Origin: Guillardia theta CCMP2712
Taxonomy: Eukaryota > Cryptophyceae > Pyrenomonadales > Geminigeraceae
NCBI RefSeq assembly: GCF_000315625.1
Contig: NW_005434651.1
Coordinates: 359,045 to 423,044 of the forward strand
DNA length: 64,000 nucleotides
Direction of reading: 5' to 3'
The notes below the pieces were generated by a model. The model was not told the DNA's origin. It did no database searches and saw nothing but the letters and a program-made list of their open reading frames with translations. Every line of letters starts with the position of its first letter. Position 1 is the first letter of the stretch. Shown one piece after another: positions 1 to 11,439 of this stretch. The position numbers were made by a program, and so were the translations under genes.

Positions 1-410
1 TCAGCTCATGCCTCGTCACCTCAGCAGTCAAGAGCATCTTCCCTTGCGCAAGGTCGGCGTTGGTCATTCTCATCGCATCACATTCTGCATGGAACTGAGC
101 GGCAGGAGGAGCAGGAGGAGCAGGAGGAGCAGGAGGAGCAGGAGGAGCAGGAGGAGCAGGAGGAGCAGGAGGTTGAGAGCTTCGCACCAGATCTCAGTTG
201 AGTCACTTGTACTTGCAGCTTGCTCAGCTCCGCGAGGGTCTGCGAGGGCCTTCAGCTCAACCCCCGCCGGTTTCAAACTCTCACGCTCTCGTCTGCCCTC
301 CTCCTCGAGAGCTCCAGCTGGTCCTGCAGGTTCCTCACCATGGCCTCTAGCTGAGCATTCTGAGACTCGAGGATGCGAGCCTTGGCTGCCGACATCTCCC
401 GGGGGTCTCC
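1..410 (-). CDS. 3' part of a coiled-coil protein gene, running off the window (partial)
   Basis: On the minus strand three short coding-like blocks can be joined. The block 395-285 reads MSAAKARILESQNAQLEAMV and onward, with heptad-like leucines. It ends at a GTGAG donor at 284 and resumes after a GCAG acceptor at 239 with TLAELSKLQVQVTQL. A last block, 84-1, follows a TGCAG acceptor and reads MTNADLAQGKMLLTAEVTRH. The (CTCCTG)n tract near 105-170 falls in the proposed intron. The composition is typical of a coiled coil, with no recognisable domain. The 5' end is unclear; it may reach about 660. The residues were read directly; the exon joining is inference. Confidence 0.4.
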
Positions 411-834
411 TCCTCTCCTCTCCTCTCCTCTCCTCTCCTCCTCCCTCGCCTCTCCGTCTCGTCTGTCTCCTTCAAAAGGTCACCGAGACCAGTAATAAGA
501 GCAAACTTACTCTGGCCGTCTCCTCCTCGCACCTCCCATCCCTCCCACCTCAAATCTCCCACCGAACGCCCTGAAGTGTTTCCCTGCTCAGTCGAAGTGA
601 ACCTTCCGACCTGCAGCAGCGTTACCGACGTGACGCCAAGCCTCGCAGTCCTCCCCCTCATTTCTCTTCTCCTCCTTGACCCCTCTCCCTACTCCTCTCC
701 TCTCCGCCTCCTGCACATTCATCTCATCTACTCATCTTCTCTCACATCTTCCATCCTGTAGGCAGAGTTGTTTCCTTCATTTCTCCTCGCGTACTCGCCA
801 ATTCCAGCTGTCATGTTGCCAGCATGCTAGCAAG

Positions 835-1421
835 AAGTTGAGACACAAGGCAAGGTGGTCGCCCTTACTACGTTGGCTGCCTTCCAGGTGGAACCAGCCT
901 GGTGACGAGAATCAAGCAAGAACGGGGAGATCGAGGAGAAGACAAGAGAGCAGTACAGCGTGTTGCAGGTTCCTGGTGGAAGAAGGGAGAAGAAGCTCGG
1001 ACGACTGCTAGCGGTCAATCCTATGAAGAGGAAGAAACGAGACGAACAGGATGAGAGGTGAAAGCGAATGATGTGTAAGTCGGAGGAAGGAAGCCTGCCA
1101 ACGACACTGATGACTGATCAGAGAACAGCATCAACAAAAGCTTCACCGTCTGTGTTGTCACCAGCAGGAAGAGCTTTGCTTGGCCTCGTGCCTCGAACTG
1201 AAGAGATGTTTCGGCTGATCGCCATGTGGGAGAGAGCAGGCGGCTAAGACACCTGAAGACTTGATGAGATGCGACAGGTGGATGAGGTGGCGACAGAAGT
1301 GAGGAGCGAGAGAGAGGAGGAGGCAGAAGAAACGATGGAAGAGATCACAAGGGAAGGTAAGAGGGATGTAAGGATGGAGGTAATTTGGACACATTATGAA
1401 GGATGGGAGTACTGCAAGTGA
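835..1421 (+). CDS. Uncharacterised coding-like exon blocks, possibly the 3' end of a gene
   Basis: Four plus-strand blocks look coding. 838-885 reads EVETQGKVVALTTLAAFQ. 927-1062 contains EIEEKTREQYSVLQV and GRLLAVNPMKRKKR. 1068-1247 is a complete ATG-to-TAA frame of 59 residues containing LLGLVPRTEEMFRLIAMW. 1268-1421 is another ATG-to-TGA frame, acidic, containing EEEAEETMEEITREG. The first two share a frame but are separated by a TGA, so a very short intron of about 30 nt or a pseudogene is possible. No family is recognised. It could be one spliced gene, small independent ORFs or a decayed gene. Confidence 0.3.
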
Positions 1422-1435
1422 CGAGATGATCACGA

Positions 1436-1610
1436 GCGAGATGAGGTGTATATGTGCGTATGTGATGTGAAGAGCAACGAGATGAGGTGTATATGTTGGT
1501 ATGTGATGTGAAGAGCAACGAGATGAGGTGTATATGTTGGTATGTGATGTAGTAGTATTGGTATGTGATGTATATGAAGAGCGTTGGTATGTGTGTATCT
1601 TCCTCTCAAG
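1436..1610. repeat. GT-rich minisatellite, unit about 47 bp
   Basis: A unit of the form GAGATGAGGTGTATATG, TTGGTATGTGATGTG, AAGAGCAAC is present in roughly three and a half copies. The later copies are degenerate and shortened to TTGGTATGTGATGT. It lies in the intergenic space upstream of the C2/NACHT/WD40 gene. From 1611 to about 1798 I see no further gene. Confidence 0.75.
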
Positions 1611-1798
1611 CGACAGCGGGAATTTTGACTAGGCAACGGTCAAACGAGTGAGACAAGCGCGCCTCAGCATCCTCAGCTCTTGCTGTCCTTCTAGAGAGTC
1701 TTAAGATGCTCTGAGGCAGGCTTGTTGATAGCTACCAGTATCCCACTGAGACCGTCATGGCAGGGCTCCGGTGAAGCTTGGAAGCGGGCGAGGGCGCG

Positions 1799-4700
1799 AT
1801 GGGGAGGAGAGAGGAGGAGGAGGAGGAGGAGGAAGCGGCACGACCTGACCTCACTGCTGAGGAAGAGCAGTCTCTGAGCCCAGCGACTGGCAGAGACGAG
1901 CCGGGAGGTCAAGCGACGCTTGTGGTGAAGGTGCTGGAGGGGAAGGAGTTGATGGCAGCGGATAGATCCGGGACGTCGGATCCGTACGCCATCGTTGAGT
2001 ATGGACGTGCGAAGAAACAAACACGAACTGTGAAGAAGGATTTGAATCCTGAGTGGAACGAAACTTTCTACCTGGACTTCAACGCAAAAGCAGAGAAAGT
2101 CTCGATAGAAGTGTACGACTATGACTTGATTGGGAGCCACGACTTTCTGGGGCGAGTGGAGATAAGCATGAGTGAGATGAAGATGGAGGCAGTGGTTCAA
2201 GACTGGTTCGACCTCAAGGTGACGTGCCTTCACTCACTCGCTGGATTTGACCCTACGCAGCCTCGTCCCTCGAAGAACGAGATCGTTTCTGGGAGCCTTC
2301 ACCTGTACCTCGCCATAATCCCCAAAGACAGAGAAGCCGATCTGAATCTGGGATTGGATGCTCATTCATGGCTTGATCTTGACTCCTTTCGAGCTAAGGG
2401 ACATGAAAGAAAGTATCACACCATCCGGATGTACTTTGCATCGACCTTTGCTGATTTTCAAGTTGAGTTTGAATCTCTGTATACGAGTGTATTTCCAAAG
2501 CTCTCTACTCTATGTCAGTTGCATGGGTACGAGTTCATTCCTGGTAGAAGCTTGTGAGGCAGATCAAGAGCTGACTTGGACTGCAGTGGTCATGCGGTAC
2601 GGCATGGATGAACGGATGGATAAGATGTATGCTCTCGATCCTCGGGTAGCTAGACTCTGCTTCCATGAGATCGCAGAGTGCAGGAGGTACTGCTGGCAGT
2701 TTCACTCGTTCTGTCTTGAAGCCTCCTCTCTCTCCCAGGATATCCCCCCGAGCAAACTTCTGCGCTTTGATTGGAGATAGATACGGGTCGTCACCGCTTC
2801 CCCCGTCCTTGGACAAGAACGAGTACATGGCCATCTTATCTCACGTGGAGGAGCAGAAGGAGGAAGAGCTCTACCAGCTCCTGGAGAGATGGCACGAAAT
2901 GTTCATGCCTCTCGCTCGCCCTCTGAACCTCTGCAGGTATAAGTTGGACGAGAATCAGTCCCCCAACCGGGTGCTCCTTCAGAGCGCGGACGGCAAGATC
3001 TCACCTTCCGCCGGCCCTGGAACTTCTGAGCACAAAGAGTGGGAGAGCATCGAGAGAAAACTGTTCGAAGGTCTTTACAAGAGCTCAAAACAAGTGCTGT
3101 TGGTGACAATCCTAGAGCGAATGTGATTGTGTTGATCAGGTACTTGCTTCCTTCCGAGTCGAAAAGTATGAGATTTCTTTGTTTGAACAAGTATAGGATA
3201 TTGTTATGATTGTGTTTTGATTGGATATCAATGGTTGTGATAGGAACTGTCACTTGGAATCCTACTACCAGAGGATTCAGCAGAGCACACACTATGCGTG
3301 ATTCGATCGGTTTCAAACATGCGAATAGTCAATACGAATGCAGCAAAATACATCGATGTCGCCAAGAGACGCGGAGACAGCATCGTCAATGAGTTGAAGG
3401 AGGTAGAATTGCTTCGTGCGCTGACATGGCACTGAAAGTGTTCAGATTCGACCTGAGATGGTAGACGAGTCTCGTAGAAATCAAATGATCAGATTGAAAG
3501 AACGGATTGCAAGAAAGATTGGAAACAGGCATGTTCTCAATCATCTTCTCAATCATATTCTCAATCATATTCTCAATCAACTTCTCAATCAACTTCTCAA
3601 TCAATTTCTCAATCATCTTCTCACAGTCTATCTGCTTTTTCATGTGCCCGCAGTCTGACAGCCTTCAAGGTGTCTGCCTCTCGTGGGTCAATGGCAGGGA
3701 TGGACCATAGGCAGCGAGCACATCCAAGAATTGTGCGAGTCAGTCTACGAAGGTCTGCGCCCAGTGCTGGTGCAGGTGGTCGCGAGCTCAGGGCGGGAGG
3801 GTCTGCCTGACGGCGAGCAGGAGATGAGAAGATACCCGAGGTACAGCCTGCGGCGAGAGGAGGTGTGGGAGCACAAGCAGCAGCTCAAGCTCTGCCTCGA
3901 TGAGATGGTGAAGGCACCCAGACATGCGCCGGCGCTGAGCTGAAGACGCAGGAGCGACGAGAAGGGAAGGTGATGGAGAGAACCTTGGATTCGCTCCTTC
4001 GATACCTGAGAAGGAAGAGCGACGGCAACCTTGCGCCTTGCTTGCTCTACGGCTGCGAAGGAAGCGGTCACTCATCAGGTGATAGCAGATGCTGTTGCTG
4101 ACAGCGCGGACAGGAATGTCTTCCATGCTCGCCAACGTGGCGAAGTGGGCGAAAGAAGAGCTGTCGATAGGATTAGTTCAAGTCTACAGAGACGTGGGGA
4201 GGACGCCGGACTCTCTCAACGGGTGAGCGCAGGAATGAAAGGATGGTCGGTGAAGGCGAGGCAGGTTGAAGCTGCTGCACTCGCTGATGGAGGAGATGAA
4301 GCTTGCGTATCAAGCCTCCTCTGACTCCTCCCTCAACGTCTCTCTCCACGTGCTGGAGGGCAAAGACCTTCCCGCTGCTGATCGCGGGGGGACGTCGGAC
4401 CCCTACCTGGAGGTGAAGATAGGGGACAAGACCGTGACTACCCAGATCCAGATGAAAACTTTGAATCCCGTCTGGGATCAGAAGTTCTACTGGGAGAACG
4501 TGAGGCTCACTGATGTCATTCAGGTGAGCGTGTGGGATTATGACAGGTTCTCCAAGAACGATATGATCGGAACTTGCGAGATCAGCCTCTCCTCTTTCGA
4601 GCTCAACATCGTCAAGGACAGATGGTACTCCGTAGATATGAATAAGCAGGAAGAAAAGAAGAGGCAGTACGAGTACGACATCAATGTCAAAGTCATCGAA

Positions 4701-7700
4701 GCTCAGAATATCATTCCAAGAGCAAATCGAATGGATGTCGATCCGTACATCAAGTTGACGCTGGGAGATCTTGAGGGAAACACTGAGCATAAGAATGACA
4801 GTCAGGACCCTGTTTTTGACGAAGAGTTCAGCTTCAAGGTGAGTGCTGAAGAAGACCTGACGATAGAGTTGTGGGACAAGGGTCTCCAAGACTCTCAAGA
4901 CGTTCTCATGGGGTCTGTGGTGGTGCATACCACTGAGGTCGCTACTGATGCTCCCTATGAAGACTGGCTCGAATTTCTAGACCGAAATGCACGTGCGATC
5001 GGAAAATTGCACGTGGTGATCAACAAGAAGCAAGAAGAGATGGAGGAGGAGGAGGAGGACGTCGATAGTGGACCTCGCGTTCGATTCGTCGTCACTGTCT
5101 CCTCCAACACTGACAACTTGGAGGCGATGCTGGACGGCGGACCTGTGGAGGTGCCTTGTACCTACCTGGAGATGTGCGAGGCGTTCAAGCAGACGATCAG
5201 CAAGGCAACAGCCTCCAAGCCCCTCCTCCTCATGCTCGACGGCCTCGACCGTCTCAGCGAGAAAGACTCCGTGACCTCCATGCGCTGGATGCCTCCTGTC
5301 TTGCCGAGGTACGTCCATGCCGTCTTCACGCTCAACAAGACGGCAGTCGACAATCATGCGCCCGTGTATAAAGTGCTGAAGGATGCAGAGGCAGAGGTCA
5401 TCGAGATGGAATTGTTCAATGCTGAACATGTTCGGACATCGTTGAGCAAACTCTTGACAAAGCAGTCTCCCGTCCGAACTCTCACCAACTCGCAACGAAA
5501 CGCGCTTCTGAACGCGGTAGCTCTCAAGTCTTCTCCCGTGAGGATGCAGCAGCTGGGGAAGTTGGCGAGCATGCTTCCCAGCTATGCAGAGGCAGTGATT
5601 CTGAAAGGAGAAGACTCTATCTTCTTTCAGCTCATCCAGAGCTCCAAGGAGTTCGTCTGCAACGGCCGAGTCGATGAGTTTCGCTTGTGGCGGCTCCTGG
5701 ACTTGTTGTCGCGGTTGCCCTTCGGTTTCAGTGAGACGGAGATCAAGAAGATGCTCGGCGGGGGGATCCATGGGCTCCTGCCGGGCCTCTGCTACGCCGA
5801 AACTATGCTCGCGCTCTCTCCTGTGCTTGCAGAGCGACAGGCAGACGGTCGGCTGGTGTACGCACTGGGCATGAAGACGTTTGCGAAGTTTGTCATCCAG
5901 CACAGAGGGGAGGTAAGCGTTTCCAAAGACCTCCTGCTGTTCTTCCGCGGGCTGCCGAGAATCACGGATGGCAGGCAGCCTGACAGCAGGAGGCTGAGGG
6001 TGCTTGCCGCTCTCACGCGCCGCTTTGAAACAGCAGAGGAGTGGGAGCACTTCCTGACTGACCTCCAGCTCGTCGAGCTCAGGCTGGCGAGCGGTCACTG
6101 GTTCGACCTCGCCAAGGAGCTGAACCAGCATGGCCCCGGGAGGGATGGGGGAGCAGCAGACATCCTGGCGTTCTTGGAAGAGAACGCTCAGACGCTGCAG
6201 GAAGAGCCTCTAAGCATGCTCCAGATGGCTCTCAACATGCCGGATCACACGAGGATCTATGAGAAGGCGATGAAGCTGGAGAGGCAGCGGCGGAAGAAGT
6301 TCTTCGCTGACGAGGCTTGGAGGAAGCTGAAGCATCTCGAGCTGCTTGAGAGGAAGGACAAGACCTTCTCCTTCGCTGAGCTCCAGTCCTTGAGCTCCAT
6401 CCCACTCGAGCTCGCCTGGGACTCGCCTAAGCCCTCGATGCGCTGGGTCAACAAGCCGCAGACTCGCGGACTCTGCAAGCGAACCCTCCACGGGCACCTC
6501 GCCGGCACCTTCGGGGCGGTGTGGGCGCGAGGAGGACGGGGGGTGATATCGTGTTCGGAAGACCGGACCCTCAAGGCCTGGTCAGCCATCACAGGCGAGT
6601 TCCTGCGAGACCTGGGCGAGCACGAGAAAGCAATTCACGTCCTCGCATCCTCTCCGTGGGGTGAGACGTTTGCAAGCGGCAGCGAGGATGGAGTGGTCAA
6701 GGTCTGGTCAGTGAAGGGAGACTCTAACGAGGAGGAGGAGGAGGAGGAGAGCAGCTTCCCCCAAGAGATCCTACGAGTTCAAGCAGCTTCCAGGAGGATC
6801 ACGGGTATCGCCTTTGTGTCACCAACCTCCCTGGCAATCTCGTCGGAGGAGCCTGAAGTGAAGATCATTGAGATCTCGTCGGCGTCTGAGATCGCAACGG
6901 TGGTTCCCTTCAGGCTGGGTGTCTCTTCTATCGACGTCGCTTTCTACAACAACTCGATGCTCCTCGCGACTGCTGGTGGCGATGCTGTCAAGCTCTGGCG
7001 TTTACCCACGCTTGACAAGCGAGGCGGGCTATACGGGCACAAGAAGCGAGTGAGTGCGGTCAGGTTCTGCCCGTCAGCTCCAGTAGCAGCGACCGGCTCG
7101 TGGGACAGCAGCGTCATGGTGTGGGCTCAGAGCTCCCCGCTCGTGTGGCTCAACGTCCAGGTCCTCTCCGGTCACAGCGACATGGTCCGCTCCCTTGCCT
7201 GGTCTCCTCAAGGCAGCACCCTCGTGTCCGCCTCCTCCGACAAGACCGTCAAGATCTGGAAGGGCTCGGAGGCGCCCGAGGTGTCGGAGTGGAGGCTGGC
7301 GGCGACGATCGATGGACATACGGACGCGGTGACGGATGTGAAGTTTCATCCGCAAGGTCAGACAGTCTTGACGTGCAGCCGCGACAGCAAAGTCAAGCTC
7401 TTCGATACCAACGTTCCCTTCGAGACCTCCCCCGTCGTCTCCCACTCGCTGCCGGTGCTGCTGGCTGCTGTGTGTGGCAAGAAGCAAGTGGCAGTCACGG
7501 TGTCGGAGGATCAGGAGGTGAAGGTGTGGGAGTACACGACAGGCACGTTCCTTGTGTCGCAGAGCTCGAGCCACAGCTCCGGTATCAGTGCGATAGCCCT
7601 GTCGAGCGATGGGAGGTTCGTGCTGACGGGGGGAAGAGATGGGGCGATAAGGAGGCGCGAGATTCAAGGGCTCGCGCCTGCTGGTGTGCAGCAAGAGGTG

Positions 7701-8357
7701 AAGAGAGCGCACCAGGGAGGAGTGGCGGTGCTGGAGCACCACAGGGAAGAGAGCTTCCTGCTGTCAGCTGGAAGGAGCGACGGGAGGATCGTAGTCTGGG
7801 AATCGGAGGCTCTTCTCGACCTCGCGGTGCTGGTGGTCGGGGAAGGGTCAGTCATCTATCGGGCCCTCTTCTCCTCGGACTCGAAGTTCGTGATCTCAGC
7901 AGACGACAAGCGAGGGATGCGGCTGTGGAACATCGAGACAGGGCGAGAGGTGTTCGCTCAGACCCTCGGGTCCTCGGAGAAGCTTGCCAAGGTCGACTTC
8001 TCAAGCGACGGGAGGTTCATCGCCACTGTCAAGACGAGCAGCGAGCAAATCGAGGTGTGGGACGCGAGCGGGGGGGGGCTGAAGGGCTCGCTGAAGAAGC
8101 ACCAGGGGAAGGTCGTCGACACGTCCTTCTCCACTGACGGAAAGTTTCTGAGCTCCATCGCCACAGACAAGAACTTGATCGTCTGGCGTCTGAGCTCCCT
8201 GCGGCCCTTGTGCTCCTTTTCCCTCGCTCAGTCGCCTTGTTGCTTGTGCGCCTACCAGGCGTGGCCCTGCCTGGTCGTGGGCGATCAAATCGGCAGCGTC
8301 TTCTTCCTCACCTTCGTCGAGCCACAGCCTCCCGAAGAAAGCGACGAGGAGGACTGA
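1799..8357 (+). CDS. C2 / DUF4062-like / NACHT-type ATPase (with two inserted C2 domains) / WD40 protein
   Basis: A predicted cytosolic, Ca2+/membrane-responsive STAND-type signalling ATPase related in layout to NWD1/TEP1-type proteins. Start: ATG 1799; 1778 is only TTG. In order: a glutamate run; C2-1 (about 1910-2215, SGTSDPYAIVEYGRAKK); a DUF4062-like segment (MYFASTFADFQVEFESLY, then after introns DPRVARLC and CALIGDRYG). The P-loop site reads GCEGSGHSS (4051-4077), so the usual Lys is His. A 35-nt intron (4079-4113) follows. Then come C2-2 (about 4330-4660, GGTSDPYLEV) and C2-3 (about 4675-5010, MDVDPYIKL), and only afterwards the Walker-B-like LLLMLDGLDRL (about 5222-5254). WD40 repeats fill 6480-8330. 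The last exon (4266-8357) is one long open frame. Introns before 4266 are assigned by GT-AG and frame; those between 3100 and 3700 are uncertain. Confidence 0.85.
3534..3617. repeat. 12-bp tandem repeat TTCTCAATCATC, seven copies
   Basis: Seven consecutive 12-bp units differ only at the last two or three bases (ATC, ATA, AAC, AAT). The tract sits inside the C2/NACHT/WD40 gene, just after the exon encoding RLKERIARKIGNRH. Because 12 is a multiple of three it stays open in frame and would encode an LNHx four-residue repeat. A GT donor also occurs at its very start, so it may be intronic or coding. Confidence 0.8.
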
Positions 8358-8370
8358 GACCCCAAGAGCA

Positions 8371-8510
8371 GCTTCACTCCTTGTCTTGTAGCTTCACTCC
8401 TTGTCTTGTAGCTTCACTCCTTGTCTTGTAGCTTCACTCCTTGTCTTGTAGCTTCACTCCTTGTCTTGTAGCTTCACTCCTTGTCTTGTAGCTTCACTCC
8501 TTGTCTTGTA
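8371..8510. repeat. 20-bp perfect tandem repeat, seven copies
   Basis: Seven identical head-to-tail copies of GCTTCACTCCTTGTCTTGTA are followed by a degenerate eighth copy (GCTTTATTCTCTGACTTGAA, 8511-8530). The array begins 13 bp after the stop codon of the WD40 gene and ends shortly before the stop codon of the convergent coiled-coil gene, so it lies in both likely 3' UTRs. Confidence 0.95.
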
Positions 8511-8536
8511 GCTTTATTCTCTGACTTGAAGGAGAT

Positions 8537-10733
8537 TCACTCTCTCTCTTGACGGAACTTGGCTACTTGGACGGAGAGGAGCTCGATCATGCTGTCAGCA
8601 ACTCGCCCATCGTGCTCGAGGCTGCTGACTTGCTCCTTGAGCTTCCTTTCACATCTCCTCGCATCTTCCACCTCTTGCATCAGGCTTGCGATTCGATCCT
8701 GCCAAGCTGATCAGCAAGTCACGATGAACATGTCTGCCAGACTTTGAGCGAAGTCACTGAAGTGCTCAAGATGCTGTTTTCTGCCTCTAGCGCCAGGAAC
8801 GGGTCGGTCTGACAGAGCTTGTCGTTCCCCCTGGTCTGCACTCGTATCTGCAACTCTTGCGAGGCTTCGAGACGGAGGGCCAACGTCTTGAGGGCCATGT
8901 CGCGTTGAGAGACCTGGTGGCAAGTTGGAGTTAAAGGAAAACGACAAGTCAAACCCGGAACTACTTCTTGCTTCAGCTTCTCAACATCTGCTTGTAAAGC
9001 CTGCAACTGCTCCGACGACTCTCTCAGTCTCTCAGCTGCCAAGGATCCCTTGTGGCTCAAATCACGAACAAGATCAGCCAGCTGATCTCTTTCTCTATAC
9101 TTCGTTGTCAGCAAACAAATCCAAGCAAGAAGGTTCATGTACCTTTCAGCCCTGGCTTGAGCTTTCAAGGCGAGGTGCTGTGACTCAACGTAAGTCGACA
9201 TGCTTGACCTCAGCTCGTCGATGAGCTTCTGGCTCGAGTCCTTGTCTTGTAGAGATTTGTTCTTCTGGGAGGAAATCTGCCATCAGAGCATGCAGTTTGC
9301 TGTCAACGAGTGATCGCACCATGTGTTGGAGCTGATCGGTTGACTCGAGCTGCTTGTCATGGAGCTCCTGGTTGCAACAAGCTCACAAGTGCAGCAGGGA
9401 TGGAAAGGTGGCACACTCGTTCTAGGGCTGCTGCTGTTTCAAGAGCCTTGTGGCAAATCTCACTCTCCTTGCTCAGCTCGCCTCGCAGTCTCGCACATTC
9501 CTTCTCGAGCAAACAACGCTTGTCTGCTTCCATCGCCATGTTCCGAAAGATGTGGACCTTGCGCTGCAGGGAGACTGAGAGCAGCCTGAGGGGGCCTCAA
9601 CTTCGCAAGGGAGTCACGTGAACTCACTTGTGGACCTTCTTTAGCCTTGCAAGGCTCGTCACGATCAACTTAAACTCGCCAGTGACGTTCTACAACACTC
9701 GGAGGTTTACACATCAACACGGAGATATGATTCCAAGAAACCTCGATCAATTCTGAAAATGTAAGATTGAAGTCTAGCTTCAACTCGTCCATCCTTTGCA
9801 CAAGCCTCTCAAGAGACTTTGGTAATTTAGCCTCAAGCATCGCGACCCGTTTCACTTCCTTGTTGAAATTTGCTGTTTTCATCGACCATGTTTCCTGTTG
9901 CAGAAGAACTCAGGATCGACTTCCAGCAGTGATACTCTAGCTCAAACCTGTTCTAGCTTCAGTGTATGTACCTCATCCTCCAGCTTCAGCCTCGCTTCCA
10001 TCAGAGTAGCGACCTGTGCTCTCAGTTCCATCTCTGGAAGCCTGTCAGCGAGTGCACGGGGAAGGAGCAAGTCACCGAGGGAGTGAGATCTGCTTGCTGT
10101 TTCCAAGCACTTTGATTCCAGCTTAGCTGCCTGTCACATCACTGAGATCACGATGATGGTAGGATTTACAGACAGACGCACTTTCTCTTGCAGGCTCCCG
10201 ACCATGGCGTGTAGTCTCGATGTTTCCTTGCGATTATGAATCAGCTCCTCATTTCGTTCCTCGTCAAGTCTTTGCATGGCTCGAAGTTGTTCTTGGAGTT
10301 TTGCTCTCTCGCTCCTGAACTGTTTGAGCTGATCTTCATGCTCACTCTCAAGCAGCGCGCAATGCTGCCTGCAATTTTCGTAGTCTTGCCGCAGTTTCGC
10401 GATTTCTGAGCGCTGAATTTGAACTTGTTGTGTGACAACAATGGTCTCCTTCATCTGAGCCTTGAGAGGGTCAACCTCTTGCAAGTAAGCTTTCCTCATC
10501 GAGTCTTCTTTGGCCGCCTTGTTCACGTTGATGTCGGTAACCAGCTGCGGCGCAAGGAACATTCGATCCAACTGAGCTATCCTCATGTTCATTGACCCCT
10601 CTAACGCCATGCGCGGTTTACCGATCATAGGTCTCCGGCTCTCACCATTGACGCTCTCCTCCTCCTCCTCCTCCTCCTCCTCCTCCTCCTCCTCCTCCTC
10701 TACCATTTCCGTGCCTTCATCGCTGCTGGCCAT
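8537..10733 (-). CDS. Acidic coiled-coil protein, unknown function
   Basis: Start: ATG at 10733-10731. The first exon opens MASSDEGTEMV, followed by a long glutamate run. Next comes a region containing MNMRIAQLDRMFLAPQLVTD and then a long coiled coil rich in K, E, Q and L (for example HEDQLKQFRSERAKLQEQL). Further exons were read near 9880-9770 (VKRVAMLEAKLPKSLERLVQ), 9545-9420 (EADKRCLLEKECARLRGEL), 9200-8960 (YRERDQLADLVRDLSHKG) and 8930-8750 (QRDMALKTLALRLEAS). The last exon begins after a CAG at about 8702 with DRIASLMQEVEDARRC and ends VAKFRQERE at TGA 8539-8537. No catalytic domain is visible; a cytoskeletal or ciliary scaffold is possible but not shown. Confidence 0.7.
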
Positions 10734-11435
10734 CTGACTGGAGTAGGAGCAGTCAAATTTGTTGTTGAAAACTATGAAAATTGATTTAGCTCAAGACGAT
10801 ATTTTACTAGTTTCCGGTGGCAAGAATCGTTCCATTCATGGGGGGTAGGGGATAGAGGATGGGGGGTAAGGGGTATCGAGTAAGGGGTAGGGGCTGAAAA
10901 GGGAGAGGGTCTGTGAAGGGTATTTGCTTCGAGAAGTTCACTGCTTATACTAGGTGGGGTATGTCAAGTATGGGGTAGGTAGATGGGGACTATTAGAAGC
11001 GTGGGGGTCCTTGACGAACCACCAGGTGGGGTAGCAAATAATTCCTTGGGGGTCCGCAAAAGCCGGAAATAGGCCATGGGCGGAGAGTGCGGAGAGTGGG
11101 AATGGCATCGGCTGCGAGCAGGTAACGCAAAGAGATGGAGGAGAGGAGCAGAGGAGCAGAGGAGCAGAGGAGCAGAGGAGCAGAGGAGCAGAGGGGTAGA
11201 GGAGCAGAGGAGGAGCATAGAAAAAAAGAAAAGGAACAGGAGAAGAAGAGAAAGCGGAGCCGGCAAGTGATGTTGGTTCAGCATTAGAGGTAACGCGAAA
11301 TCGTGGTTTAGCATTTGGAAACGAGTAGAGAAATAGATGTTCGGGAAGAAATCCGATCTTACATGATTTGCAGAGGACCAAGCACACAGGACGAAGAAGC
11401 AAGGTGAGAGGCGTGTGAGCACAAAGGGCCTACGT
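10734..11435. other. Intergenic region with G-run cluster and 8-bp repeat
   Basis: This is the divergent space between the coiled-coil gene (-) and the GILT-like gene (+). 10838-10898 holds six G-runs of four or more separated by short loops (GGGGGGTAGGGG, GGGGGGTAAGGGG, AAGGGGTAGGGG), a potential G-quadruplex. 11140-11215 is a tandem GAGGAGCA tract. I see no convincing gene here. Confidence 0.6.
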
Positions 11436-11439
11436 GACT

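Noticed and set aside
6..276. A poly-leucine or poly-arginine protein at the window start
   Set aside because: It is the translation of a GGAGCA/CTCCTG repeat that lies in a probable intron.
1436..1610. CRISPR-like repeat array
   Set aside because: The units are contiguous and degenerate, without unique spacers, and the genome is eukaryotic.
4977..6131. Long minus-strand open frame opposite the NACHT region (also 7074-7742 and 7100-8137 plus)
   Set aside because: Shadow frames of the strongly coding WD40/NACHT exon; they carry no domain signals.
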